From assembly GCA_949987705.1 (NCBI GenBank), contig OX465281.1:83604543-83668542 (forward strand): a stretch of DNA of 64,000 bases. Direction: 5' to 3'. A program made the translations under genes and the position numbers. This document shows, piece after piece, positions 53,823-64,000 of the stretch. Position 1 is the first letter of the stretch, and each line of letters starts with the position of its first letter. Under the pieces are notes generated by a model, which was not told the origin of the DNA, did no database searches, and worked only from the letters and a program-made list of their open reading frames with translations. Origin of the DNA: Thereva unica. Its lineage: Eukaryota; Arthropoda; Insecta; Diptera; Therevidae.

Positions 53823-54117
53823 TATGGCATTTTTGGCAAAGTCTTCTAACTGAGCTTGAACTGCTGGTGCTGCTAATGCACCATATTTAGTGGAGGCCTC
53901 CTTGCAAACTTGCAGCATTTGTTTAATTCTGGGCGTGAAGGCAATAAGTGTCTCCAAGGGGTGGTTATCAATTTATTGACCACTTCCTGGTAGGTTTCTC
54001 GGGGTAAATAAGATAGGAGTGGGGAATGGTGAGCGGCAGAGTGGCAAATACTACATAAAGTGTCTCTCGCCGCTCTTATCGCAGCCGAGGCCTTACACAA
54101 CATGCGGAAGCTGGAAC
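53823..54117 (-). pseudogene. Unidentified protein-coding remnant with one frameshift
   Basis: On the minus strand one frame reads MLCKASAAIRAARDTLCSIC, then HSPLLSYLPRETYQEVVNKL. A one-base shift near 53965 opens the frame NHPLETLIAFTPRIKQMLQV and QAQLEDFAKNAIRSVI, ending in a stop near 53819. Both halves have globular protein composition. I do not recognise the family. No intron signals fit the shift, so it is more likely a decayed copy than an exon pair. Confidence 0.4.
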
Positions 54118-54309
54118 TTCTTCAGCTTCCTTGCCACAGAAAATCAATGTGAAAACTCCAACACATGCAATTTGATTAATCCCAGCAAACCAAACTTTCC
54201 GAATTCCTACAAGTCGAAAGATTTTCGGAAGCAATACAACAACAAAAACTAAAGCTTTTTATGTGGCAATTAGTCGAAACCATTGATTATCTATAAGTAG
54301 ATGCGTAAT

Positions 54310-55770
54310 CATGGGACCTGCGAGGATGGCGGGTGTTGGTGTTTGGCGGCGCTGGCGTCTGCTTTCTTTTTGCGGTTTATTCTTTCGGTAAAACTTGCAA
54401 GATTTGGAAGCTTTGGTTTGGAGTTTCGATAATACATAATAAAAAAGCTGAGGGTTATCGATGATGGAAATAAAGTGTATATAAGAAGGTATTTTCTTGG
54501 AACATTAAAATGAAGTTGGCTGGGGCGCGGTGCCGTATACAAATTTGAGATATAGAATCTCATGATTTTTCAGTTTTCAGACTTTCTGATTTTATGAGAC
54601 TTATTTGCATTAATTAGCGAAAAGTCCATTTGCAACGGAAAGGAATGGGAGGGGGAGGGGTGTCGAAACACCGTTTTGAAACTATTTCTCTTTATGTTTT
54701 TTGGTGGCTGATTATGAAAATCAGCAGGAAATTTTAAGAGTGCAATAAAATATGTTTGTCACCCTTATAAATATAAAACACACCCCTTTTTAAGGATAAG
54801 GATGATTATAATAATCAAATTAAATGCACTCTTTTTTATATTTATTTGCGAAAGTGGTTGATTTTTATTTAATCTAGCCAAATTTTATCAAGCATTAAGG
54901 GGATAAAACTAAAGGGAAGTAATATTTTAAAAATAAACGTTATACAGCAGCTTTTTTCTACGTTTTGGGTAATTGTTGCTGCTACCGGATTGCAGGTTGG
55001 TTGCTTGGTATTGTTAAAAAGAAATAAGTCATTTTCAACCACCCCTACATACAGGTTGTATTTGAAAAATGATTTTTATGTGTTTAAATTTTATTTTTGG
55101 TGAAATAATATCAAAAATAAATTGGAAAATTTATTATAACCTCTTTTTCAATGCGGTGAATTCACCCTTGAATCAAATCAAAATCAAAAAAAAACTTGAA
55201 AAATGTTGTACGATTTTTGAATAAATTTCCCAAAATAACTCTTGTACAACTAGTCCATTATTTAGTTTGTCATATGATGGTTCATTGTCTTGCAGTATGA
55301 TTAGTACAAGGGTGGAATAGGTTAACCATTATGATCGTTGGGAGGTGGAATTGAGGAGGAATTCTGCGTTTGAATTCTGGGATGTTGTATGAGCTCGGAA
55401 ATACTAACCGATTATTCCAGAATCCAGTTGTTCTTTTTAGAAACGAATTCCTATTTTGTAGAGTGCCCGAAAAGAGGGCTGCAGGTGGAAGGAGTGAGAC
55501 GAGTTATCTAATTTGGTGCTGAGGGAATAAGATTGCCGTGCAGTCAGGAGAGGGTTTATTTCGATGGTACTGAGATAGTGGCGATAGAATGTTGTATGTT
55601 TAGCAAGTAATTTGTTGATCTACACAGGAAGCACCAAGATTTATTGATTGTCATCAGTTCGCCTTCGACGATAACTTCGGAAGTTTACGGGATAAAACTG
55701 ATAAAGGTGTTTAAATATTCTCCGTTTTTACAACCCAGCGGGAAATGTAATGGCTAGGTAAGCGAGGTGA
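54310..55770. other. AT-rich non-coding stretch
   Basis: Only short frames; no recognised repeat or gene. Confidence 0.4.
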
Positions 55771-56020
55771 TAATGAGATGGACCCATTACATTTGTGATG
55801 AAATAATCAGCGATGTTCCACAAATCGAGTGAAATGCAATCGAAATCGGAATTCAATTCCACTCGAATTCAAAATTGATGTTCTGAATTCCGAGTGAATT
55901 TCGTTTGTTTGAAATCACTTTCGAAAATATATAATTTGGTTGACACTTAAAGTTTTTATTTATTTTGAGCATAGTTTGTGTCCGAGTTAAAAAAAATTAA
56001 AAAATGTTGTGCCCCAAACA

Positions 56021-56113
56021 ATGGATTTTGTGTTAATAGCTGCAGTTATTGAAGAAAGAGAGCTTCAAAGGAAGGAAAAAATTAAAAAAGATAATCTTCT
56101 TGATTCCTTTTGA
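56021..56113 (+). pseudogene. PIF/Harbinger transposase, N-terminal remnant
   Basis: 31-codon frame MDFVLIAAVIEERELQRKEK. Starts of this type are common in HARBI1-like nucleases. The catalytic core is missing between this piece and the next. Confidence 0.45.
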
Positions 56114-56232
56114 ATTATTTATATATGCGCAATATAAGCTGTACAAATAGTACACATTTGTGTTGCACTTCATAACACTTCATACATACATATCTGCAGG
56201 CATCTTAAACTAGATTATGAAATAACATAGAA

Positions 56233-56355
56233 GTTATCCACCCAGAAAATATTGAAGAACAGAGAAGTGATGCTGTTAGGGCCAGAGATGAAATAGCTAA
56301 TAGTTTAGAAGCTAAATATGTTATAAGAAAAGTTAGATACAAATTTAAAAAATAA
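56233..56355 (+). pseudogene. PIF/Harbinger transposase, C-terminal remnant
   Basis: Frame IHPENIEEQRSDAVRARDEI, then ANSLEAKYVIRK. The A..+RDEIA.. segment resembles the end of HARBI1-like transposases. It lies about 120 bp after the N-terminal remnant, so the DDE core was lost by internal deletion. Confidence 0.5.
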
Positions 56356-56395
56356 TTCTTTATTCAGTCTTTTAAAAAATAAAAAATTCATTATA

Positions 56396-56542
56396 TCAAA
56401 AGAAACTATTAAATAAAAAACATAAAAAACCCTCTGCATTAACTTTTTGGGCTAACTCTTTCCAAAGGTTCTCAACAATTAATTTGTCTTTTTTTGCATA
56501 TCTTCTTGCTATTGCGGGTTTATTTCTCGCAAATTCACACAT
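56396..56542 (-). pseudogene. PIF/Harbinger second protein (Myb/MADF-like), N-terminal remnant
   Basis: Minus-strand frame MCEFARNKPAIARRYAKKDK, then LIVENLWKELAQKVNAEG. The pattern (aromatic, KP.IA+......LW.ELA..LN..G) fits the Myb/SANT-like partner encoded by Harbinger elements. Convergent arrangement with the transposase remnant fits this superfamily. Confidence 0.5.
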
Positions 56543-56614
56543 TTTAAAATAAATCACAGCGCTTCTCCTGTTATTTCACTTTCAAATCACCATCAACAAT
56601 TGAAACGGTTTTAT

Positions 56615-56720
56615 TTCGAGATGCCTACTGGGGACACCACGATATAAAAAAACGCGCCCTGTACTCGATCTCTTAGGTGGTGTGGAAGAGAGTGCACAAG
56701 ACTTATTATATTTATAAAGC
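56615..56720. repeat. Fragment related to the long-TIR element at 944-3386
   Basis: GCCTACTGGGG, AACGCGCC and GTGTGGAA in the same order and spacing as 2486-2550. Confidence 0.5.
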
Positions 56721-57540
56721 ACTTACAATTCCTGGTGCGTTATAAATTTTAAAATATTCTTTTGGATTAAAGTGCGACAGTTTAGCATGGAATGGTTTTA
56801 CATAAAGAAAGATTTTACTTTTCCCATATCATTAAACATCAAATCTTAATGATGAGGCAAAATGCTTCATTGCCTGGGATACTATATGATAAAAACCTCT
56901 TCCATATGCAATTTAAAACTTTTTACTGCAATTGTCTCAGGCTCAGCTTTTGATCGAAAATAGAAAAATTTTTATATTCTGCACAAAGCAGAAATTAAAA
57001 TTTGCGGCACCGTATCCACCTGCACACAAAAAAATATGAGTTCATAAAAAATAAAAAAAAATAAAAATCTTCCACGACTAAATTTTTCTAAAACCTGAAA
57101 AATCGTTTTTAAACAACACAACAACAAAAATTCCGAAAATTTTGTCTCAAAGAACGGCAGACGCAATCGCAAGTACATATCCCAATTCATGCGATTGCTA
57201 TATACATGAATTCAAAAGTTCAATGTACATAAGCAGCGAAACCGATAGACAGCTTTTATATATTTCGAAAGCTCTTGAGTCTCAGTTTTAACATGGATTT
57301 TTGAAATCAGTGTAAGTAAGGCCATCTATGTCCAAAGCCCGCAAACAAGGTTACGTATCTACTTATAGATAATCAATGTCGTAACTAAATCGAAAAGAAT
57401 TCGGAAAACAACTTCGTAACAATGTCACCACGACGAAGCCGGAAAGAAATCGGAATACTTGTCTTAAACTTACATCGTGTGTCAAAGTGAAGTGCGCAAG
57501 TTCATTGTGAAATTTTAAAATTCATAATTTTGTTTGTTAA
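56721..57540. other. AT-rich non-coding stretch
   Basis: Includes the right inverted copy of the possible TIR at 57345-57400. No gene seen. Confidence 0.35.
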
Positions 57541-57557
57541 TTTTGTGTGTTTTGTAA

Positions 57558-57578
57558 TAAATAATAATAATAATAATT
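57558..57578. repeat. (AAT)n microsatellite
   Basis: About seven AAT units. Confidence 0.7.
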
Positions 57579-58360
57579 AATTCTTTCTATTCCATTTGAG
57601 AGTTTTATTTCCGCCAGGCTAACTGTAGATTTTTTCATGTGAAGAGTTTAGTAAAGTATATAGCCTATATGAATGCGAAGCTTTTATTAGGGGTAAAAAG
57701 CTTTGCTAAATCATTACTAAATTTCGTAACGATTTCGAAAAGAATTTGTTTAACGATGTCGTGTCAACCTCTTCATATATTTTTCTTTCCGAATTTGTTC
57801 AGAATTCTATTGCGAATTCGGGAAAAATATACGAATTTCCGTAACTCTTAAAGGAGTGAAACCTTAGGGGTAAATTGAAAAAAAAAATGTCTTCGTAGAT
57901 TGCAATTTAAATTTTTTTAATGAATTGTTTGAATAAAAATTCATTTATTAGAAAATATAAATTGATAAGTTTTTGCAATTTTTTTATATAAAGTTGTTTT
58001 TATTATAGTAGGGGTAGTTTTAACCCCTTAAGGGTTGAAAATAATTTATTTTTGTCTGACAGTACGCCCACAATCGAATTTGAGGCATAAACTTGAAAAA
58101 AAAAAATGTTTACAATTTTTGCCATTTTCGGCCGATTTAGGGGTAGTTTCAACCCTTTAGGAGTACCCCTTACCATTAAGTTCGCCTTAATTTAGTATAA
58201 ATCAACCCCCTTCGCAAATAAATATTAAAAAAAGTGCATTTCATCGCATTAGTTTTCATTATTACTGAAATAATCGCGAAAACCCCCTAAAAAGGGGTGT
58301 TTTTTGCATTTTTAGGGGTGACGCCCTAATTTTAGGACCGCGGGACCTCGTGATCAGCGA
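57579..58360. other. AT-rich non-coding stretch
   Basis: AGGGGTAGTTTYAACCC occurs twice (58011, 58140). It may be the 3' untranslated part of the adjacent minus-strand LINE. Nothing else recognised. Confidence 0.35.
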
Positions 58361-59866
58361 CCCCAAAAACCTTTAGGGTTCGATTTTCTTAACGGTGTTA
58401 TTTTGGAACACCCCCCTCCCGCGTTTTGAATGGACTATCCAGCGGACTCTGTTTTGCGTGACAGCTCTTAGCTCCGACCAGGATCTCCCAGTTGTTGCGG
58501 CTTCTTCTAGCAGGGTTCTTCTCCACGTTGTTCTAGGTCTTCCTACTCGACGGGAACCTTGGCTAGATTTTTGTTTTCGCGTCGCAAGATGTGGCCAACC
58601 CAATTCCATTTCCTTCGCCTGATTTGGTCGTCTATCCTTTCTTGGCCGGCACGGCGCCATAGTTCTTCGTTTGAAATTCTATCTTGCCAGCGGATTTTTA
58701 GGATACGACGAAGGCATCTGTTGATGAAGACTTGTAGGCGCCCTGTTATGACTTTCCATGTTTCGCAACCATACAAAAGAACTGCCTTAACGTTGGAGTT
58801 GAACAGCCGCAATTTGGTGTTAGTGGAAATCACCGTTGATCTCCATATGTGGGACAGGCATGCATATGCGCCTCGTGCTTTATTTATTCTGGAACTGACG
58901 TCTTCTTCTGCCCCACCATTTTCGGTAATAATACTACCGAGGTAGCAGAATTTATTTACCAGTTCCACGTCATGGTTATTCAGCGCTGTTCGTTCAATGG
59001 TGTTTGCATTTATCCGCATTTCTTTAGTTTTAGTCGGATTTAGCCTTAAGCCTGCTGGACTACTTTCTGTTGCCAAATTGTGTAACATTTTTTTGAGGTC
59101 CTGGTGTCTGTGGGCCAGCAAACAGATATCATCGGCATAGTCGAGATCCTTAAGGCGGTCTACCAAACCCCATTGTATGCCACCTGTTCTATTATCTAGA
59201 GCGCCGACAAGGATGTCATTTATTACTATAAGAAATAGTAATGGCGAAAGTAGGCATCCTTGTCGTACTCCTGAGCTCACCTCAAAGCTGTCGGATAATT
59301 TTCCATTATGGAGAACTCTGCATTTGGAATTGTTATATAGGGCTTTTATCAATTCTATTATTTTATCAGGCAGTTCACGTCGCCGTAGTGCCTGCCAAAT
59401 GAAGCTCCTATTAACCGAGTCGAACGCTTTCTCATAGTCTACGAAAGCAAGGTAAAGGGGGGATCGGAATTCAGTAGACTGCTCCACTATTATTCTCAAG
59501 GTGTTAATATGATCAATACAGGAGCGGCCCTTCCTGAATCCGGCCTGCTGCCTCCTAAGCGTTCGATCAACTGCCTCACTTATCCTAGATAGTAATATAT
59601 GGGACAAAATTTTGCCCACAGTAGATAATAAACAGATACCTCTCCAGTTGTCGCATATTGTTAGGTCCCCCTTTTTTGGTATTTTGACTATGATACCTTC
59701 CGTCCAATCCTCCAGAAAGGTACCATTGCTGGGTCTTTGTATCTTAGCTACAGTGGTTCTACAAGGTATTTATCTAATTCCCTAATGGCTTCAGTTGTTT
59801 GATTTGTGGTTTTTATATATGAAAGCTATGCCTCCAGAAAGTATATTTGGGTGTTTCTCTGTAAAC
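58361..59866 (-). pseudogene. RTE-type LINE reverse transcriptase, 5'-truncated
   Basis: Minus-strand frame from about 59760 (GTFLEDWTEGIIVKIPKKGD, ICDNWRGICLLSTVGKIL) through GFRKGRSCIDHINTLRIIV, FVDYEKAFDSVNR, SSGVRQGCLLSPLLF and DLDYADDICLLA (the active site is present). It then continues to LLYGCETWKVI and RISNEELWRRAGQE. A frameshift near 58570 moves to the last part, GRPRTTWRRTLLEEAATTGR, then WSELRAVTQNRVRW. The order fits the RTE clade. The endonuclease is missing, as is usual for 5'-truncated copies. It is bordered on the right by a MITE at 59869. Confidence 0.85.
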
Positions 59867-59868
59867 TG

Positions 59869-60098
59869 GAGCGCGTTCAAAAACTTTACTATGTAATAAT
59901 TTCACAAATCCCAATTTGATTTATTCATTGTTAACATTAAAACAAATGTCAGAGTTGTTTTTATTCTTATTCTTCTTAACTATCGCTAACCATGCTCCCG
60001 AATATGGTTAAAATTTAACTACTCCATGGTTAACCACGGAGTTTTTGAACGACAAAAGTTTACCATAGTTAACCATAGTAAGGTTTTTGAACGCGCTC
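59869..60098. mobile_element. MITE of the GAGCGCGTTCAAAAAC family, CTG duplication
   Basis: Ends GAGCGCGTTCAAAAACTTTA and AAGGTTTTTGAACGCGCTC, flanked by CTG (59866-59868, 60099-60101). Shorter inside than the copy at 18575. Confidence 0.8.
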
Positions 60099-60101
60099 CT
60101 G

Positions 60102-61600
60102 GTAAATTTTTGCAAGAAATCTGTCCCAGCAGCTTTTTTACGTGAATATGAAAAAAAACTATACAATTAAATAGATATCTATCTGGTGGATAATAAACAG
60201 TAAGGGACCCAAATATATTTGATTTATTTTAGGAATTATTGAGCAAATTTTAAAAATTCGACACAGTGGACTGTTCCATATGTCAGAGGACTGTATATAT
60301 AAGTGAAATAAGCATTTATTAGTAGTATATATACTTTAAAAAAAATTCTTTATAAAGAATATATATATATATGGATAGAAATTCCTCAAATCGATCAGTA
60401 AAAATAAATGTTTTTTTAATCTTATTGCAAATAATTCGTTCGAAAGCCTGTCGCAGAAGGAGCATTTTCACCAAATATCAATGAAAAATATTAACAATTG
60501 CCATAGTTATTAACAAATGAAATTTTATGTATTTTTTTTTTCAAAATGCAATATCTTTCAACCTGATCGATCGATTTTCATCAAGTTGGTCTTATTTGAA
60601 AGGTAATGAGTTGAACTTTAATTATTTGAATTAAAAGACGAAAAATTTTGTTTTTTACTAATGTTTAATTAACAATCAAACTTTGAAAATCAAAAAACAG
60701 TACTTAGGAAATACGTTAACTATTGTTGAAATATACCATATGAAAGGCAATTTAATAAGGAAAAAAATCGTTAAATAACATTTTCCTAATCGCTATTAGT
60801 TAAAAAGTTGTAGCAATTTGTTTGAGCGCCGCACAGTGGCGAGATATTTTCTATTTCACCCAAATTACTCTAGAGGTCGTAATTTTAAAGTTATTGACAA
60901 TTTTTTTTTTTTAAATGTTCATCTTGAATTTACCTATCGATCCCTCTAGCCGGATTTTGAAATTTCATTTTCGTTTTTATAAAATTTTTAACAAAAAGTC
61001 TAATTTTTTCAAAAAAATACTATTTTTTCTATTCAATTTATTCTAACGGGCCGAAAATTTAAGTTTCCGTACCCATGTTTTTTTTAAAATGTTCGTCTTT
61101 TAGTTAGCTATTAATCTGTCTAGATGAATTTTTGATATAGTTTTTGGAAACTGTTAAAATTACTATCACATGTCACATCATTCAGTTTGAAATTTTTTGG
61201 TAGAGGTTTACATATCACCCTGTATTTTTGTAACCCTGTGAGGGATTTTCTTGAATAAGGCCTCAATCTACGCAGAATACTACCGCCTATGTGAAACGGT
61301 AAAACTGAAGGCTTCAACCTACCAACTTCCAGATTTATGTGTCGTAAAAGTCAAAATTTTGTTTTTTTGACGTGACAACGTCTATTAAAACGATGAACGC
61401 CGGCTGCATGCACGAAAAATGATGACTCATTGTCCCGTTATGTCCCGTTATGTCCCGTTATCTCCCGAAGTAATTTTAAAAATTTGATCGTAGTAATCTT
61501 AAAAATTTGATTAAAATTGTCAATATTAATTAGATTAAATTTGTCAAATTGTCAACAATAGGCAAAGCAAGCCAAACACTGTCTCCTAACTGGGTGCCAG
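60102..61600. other. AT-rich region with fragments only
   Basis: TGGACTGTTCCATATGTCAG near 60267 resembles the end of the hAT MITE at 43528. TGTCCCGTTA is repeated three times at 61433-61460. No gene seen. Confidence 0.4.
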
Positions 61601-61617
61601 TGTATAAGAAAATAGTG

Positions 61618-62471
61618 AACATTACACTGACAGGCGCCTTCGACATGGATATCAAATGAAAGAGTATGATAAGTAGAACACCATAGGCAATAAAGTATAC
61701 TCAATATATCGTTTGGTCCATGGCGATCATCTCAAGCGGGCGGATTACCATTTTCTTCACAACCCCTTCGAGATGGGTATCAAATGAGAGAGTATGATAA
61801 GTAGAACACATAAGCAATATAGTATACTCAATATATATCGTTTGGTCCATAGCGGCCATCTCCAGAGGTTGGATTACCATTATCTTCACACCCCTCGATA
61901 TGGATTTCAAATGAAAGGGTATGATAATTAGAACACCATAAGCAATATAGTATACTCAATATATCGTTTGGTCCATGGCGGTCATCTCAAGAGGGAGGAT
62001 GATCATTTTCTTCACTACCCCCTCGACATTGATATCAAATGAAAGGGCATTATAAGAATGCCATAGACTATGTCTTTAGATTCATGGCGGCCATCTCAAG
62101 AGGGCGGATTACCATTTTCTTCACAACACCCGAGACATGGGTATCAAATGAAAGGCTATGAAAAGTAGAACACCATAAGCAATATAGTATACTCAATTTA
62201 TAATTTGGTCCATGGCGGCCATCTCAAAAGGGCGGTTTACCATTTTCTTCAAAACCCCTTCTAGATGGGTATCAAATGAGAGAGTATGATAAGTAGAACA
62301 CCATATGCAATATAGTATACTCAATATATCATTTGGTCCATGGCGGTCATCTCCCGAATTCAATTTTCCCAGATTTGTTCTTTTTTCACTATAGCTTTTT
62401 CCTATCGCAGATTGTGTCCTCATAATCTTATTTTATTGAAAAGCGTTGCAACGCACGCGGGTTTTTGCTAG
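61618..62471 (+). mobile_element. Second non-autonomous Helitron, 3' end and minisatellite
   Basis: It ends GCGTTGCAACGCACGCGGGT then TTTTGCTAG|T, a GC-rich stem followed by CTAG before T, the Helitron 3' signature. This matches the 3' end of the Helitron at 13182. The 5' end was not located; it may lie between 61440 and 61618. No Rep/helicase. Confidence 0.6.
61630..62350. repeat. Minisatellite, about 127-bp unit, six copies
   Basis: Units contain GATATCAAATGAAAGAGTAT, AGTAGAACACCATA, TAGTATACTCAATATAT, TTTGGTCCATGGCGG and ATTACCATTTTCTTCACA. Starts at 61648, 61775, 61903, 62030, 62141, 62267; the fourth interval is shorter (111 bp) because part of a unit is missing. Confidence 0.8.
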
Positions 62472-62611
62472 TTTAATATAAATGATTCAATTTTATTCAT
62501 AAAAGTATGCAATCATTTCATCAATGTTTTCTCATGACGTTGTCACGTTAAACTATCGTCCGTAAACCCTCTTGACAGACAACAAATTTTTTTCTTTACT
62601 AAAATTTCAAC

Positions 62612-62960
62612 TTCAACCACCTTTTTCTCCAAAAAAAGTAGATAATTGATATTTTTTTAGTACAAAATTGGAAAGCTTGGACAATTTCCTATGAATATTG
62701 TTCAACAACTTTTATGCTACGCCCTATAGTTTTGAATGCTAAAAATGGCCTTATTTGGTACTTTTAGACATAACCTTAGGTTGTAAGGAACTGAAAAAGT
62801 ACAAAATAGAGCCATTTTTAAGATTAAAATTGCTTATAGCTTCAAAACTATAGGGCGTAGCATAAAAATTGTTGAACAATAATCATAGGAAATTGTCCAA
62901 GCTTTCCAATTTTGTACTAAAAAAATATCAATTAGCTACTTTTTTTTGGAGAAAAAGGTG
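62612..62960. repeat. 350-bp imperfect palindrome
   Basis: Left ACAAAATTGGAAAGCTTGGA and GCTACGCCCTATAGTTTTGA are mirrored by TCAAAACTATAGGGCGTAGC and TCCAAGCTTTCCAATTTTGT on the right. The loop of about 80 bp includes GTACTTTTAGACATAACCTT. It is probably a foldback-type MITE. Confidence 0.7.
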
Positions 62961-63404
62961 TGTAACGGTCAGTTTTGCCTAAATATCTACCTGACTAAAA
63001 ATTACTGTGGGGAAGAAAATCGAGTAGTGGATTCGGAACAAAAAGGTAGGCGGGGAGAAAGGAAAAAAAGAAAAATTTGGGAGTTCAGTTAGTGTGAGTC
63101 AGCTCGTAGAGTTTGTTTGGAATGATTTGCTAATATTTTTGCAATCAGTCAGGAGATTCAGTTTTTTTCAATCGGTTTTTTTTGGCAATTGGCTTTTTTG
63201 CATGACGGAGTAAATAGTGGCGGCTACCGTGTTCGCTCCCAACCTGATGGTAATCAAGAAGCTACCAAGAAGTCTTCCAAAAAACCAACCAGAAGGGGTC
63301 AAGAAACCAGCGACAAGGAATCCTGCTTCTCATTTCCTGGCGATTTGCAGCGTGCAGACGAAAAAGGCTTTCATCGTATGTGTAGCAAGGCGGTCATTGC
63401 TCAT
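62961..63404. other. Upstream of the peroxiredoxin pseudogene; unassigned
   Basis: A frame starting ATGGCTTTTTTGCATGACG-like near 63189 runs into the pseudogene but shows no family match before about 63400. Confidence 0.3.
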
Positions 63405-63830
63405 CTAGCAGCAAATTTCGAAGGAGAATATTTGGGTGGTGCTATTCTGGTGTTCCTTGGATTCTACGTCTGTTGGTCAACCTGAGATCATCGGCGTTTC
63501 TCAAGAGAGTACAAGAATTTCGTCACATTAACACGGAAGTGATTGGCTGCCGTGTTGATTCACATTTTTGGTCAATTGGCTTGGTGTAGGAAAAGAAGAA
63601 GAGGCACATGCATTGTGGCTTCATTTCACTAGTGGTCACCGAGGTGTTTTACGGCAGTGTACTATTAATGAATTGCCTGGTGGCAGATTTGGTCATGAAG
63701 CGTTGCGCCTGGTGAACACTTTTCAAGTACGGATATAGATGGTGAAGTCGGCCTAATTGGATTGGACTAAGGGCGATAAAGGTATCGTGCCAACTTAAGA
63801 AGGAACAAAGAAGTATTGATTTTTCGGTAT
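63405..63830 (+). pseudogene. 2-Cys peroxiredoxin pseudogene
   Basis: Fragments in the order of 2-Cys peroxiredoxins (thioredoxin peroxidases, which reduce H2O2): FEGEYLGGAILVFLGFYVCW with S and T, then EIIGVSQES (normal FTFVCPTEIIAFS, so the catalytic Cys motif is VCWST), INTEVIGCRVDSHFWSIGLV, then VLRQCTINELPGGRFGHEAL with RLVNTFQ (normal LRQITVNDLPVGRSVEETLR), and finally DGEVGLI with GDKGIVPT. There are at least three frame changes, several stops, and the segment between the two halves (about 45 residues) is missing. No introns are visible, so it could be a processed copy, but no poly(A) tail is certain. Confidence 0.75.
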
Positions 63831-64000
63831 GGCATTTACTTTGTATATTACTTTTGCAATATATTCGGAAAGGTGGTAGTAAATTTGGGTTTCAAAAGAA
63901 AAAAAAAGATATCTAAAATAGCTATACACACATATATAGATTTACACAATACAAATAAATAAAATAACACAAATTTTTACCTTCATTTATTAACTTTAAC
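63831..64000. other. AT-rich end of window
   Basis: No recognised feature. A short A-rich run at 63897-63907 could be a decayed poly(A) of the retrocopy. Confidence 0.3.

Larger units (their letters stand above)
54262..57405. mobile_element. Possible TIR element enclosing Harbinger remnants
   Basis: ATTGATTATCTATAAGTAGA at about 54281 is repeated inverted at about 57356 (TCTACTTATAGATAATCAAT), with weaker pairing for some 20 bases on each side. If these are termini, the element is about 3.1 kb. No clear target duplication. Much of the interior (54564-55770) is AT-rich with nothing recognisable. Confidence 0.35.

Noticed and set aside
54309..54563. 84-codon minus-strand frame
   Set aside because: No domain, biased composition, and no conserved neighbour; not supported as a gene.
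58395..59437. Plus-strand frames across the RTE LINE
   Set aside because: Antisense shadows of the reverse transcriptase on the minus strand.

Overview
The window is AT-rich eukaryotic nuclear DNA, almost certainly from an insect. It has spliced genes with short introns, insect-type LTR retrotransposons (Ty3/gypsy and copia, with insect tRNA primer sites), MULE, hAT, PIF/Harbinger and Helitron DNA transposons, and RTE- and jockey-like LINEs. A fly other than Drosophila is my best guess, but the order cannot be fixed from sequence alone.

Three host genes can be supported. (1) The first coding exon of a USP5/isopeptidase T homologue (minus strand, 7779-7874); the rest lies left of the window, so positions 1 to about 7770 are probably a very large intron 1. 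(2) A complete ABCF1 (ABC50) gene on the plus strand, nine coding exons from 45956 to 49113, with an 856-residue product and every junction in frame. (3) A U11/U12 minor-spliceosome 35 kDa protein (SNRNP35) on the minus strand, 50900-51516, tail-to-tail with ABCF1; its N-terminal coding exon was not found. A degraded peroxiredoxin pseudogene lies at the right end and an unidentified broken coding remnant at 53.8-54.1 kb.

Most of the rest is nested transposons. 403-6835 is one Mutator-like element (9-bp target duplication) carrying a FLYWCH plus MULE transposase pseudogene, invaded by a long-TIR element with a cysteine-rich ORF, a MITE, and a short derivative of its own family. 8.1-10.7 kb is a TIR element with a 0.9-kb palindrome inside. 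10.7-12.5 kb is a run of three copies of a TIR element. 12.9-21.0 kb is a CsRn1-like gypsy element invaded by a hAT-like element, itself invaded by a Helitron with about 19 copies of a 118-bp repeat. 21.7-25.4 kb is another TIR element with two MITE copies. 26.2-36.2 kb holds two copies of one young gypsy family, back to back with 34 bp between their 5' LTRs; one is near full length, the other lost reverse transcriptase and the integrase core but kept one 861-codon frame. 37.2-42.0 kb is a defective copia element.

Right of the host genes lie a jockey-like LINE fragment, PIF/Harbinger gene remnants, a 5'-truncated RTE-type LINE, a second Helitron whose 3' end matches the first, and a 350-bp palindrome. 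The host genes do not form a pathway; the interest lies in the insertion order of the transposons, their target-site choices and the minor-spliceosome gene.
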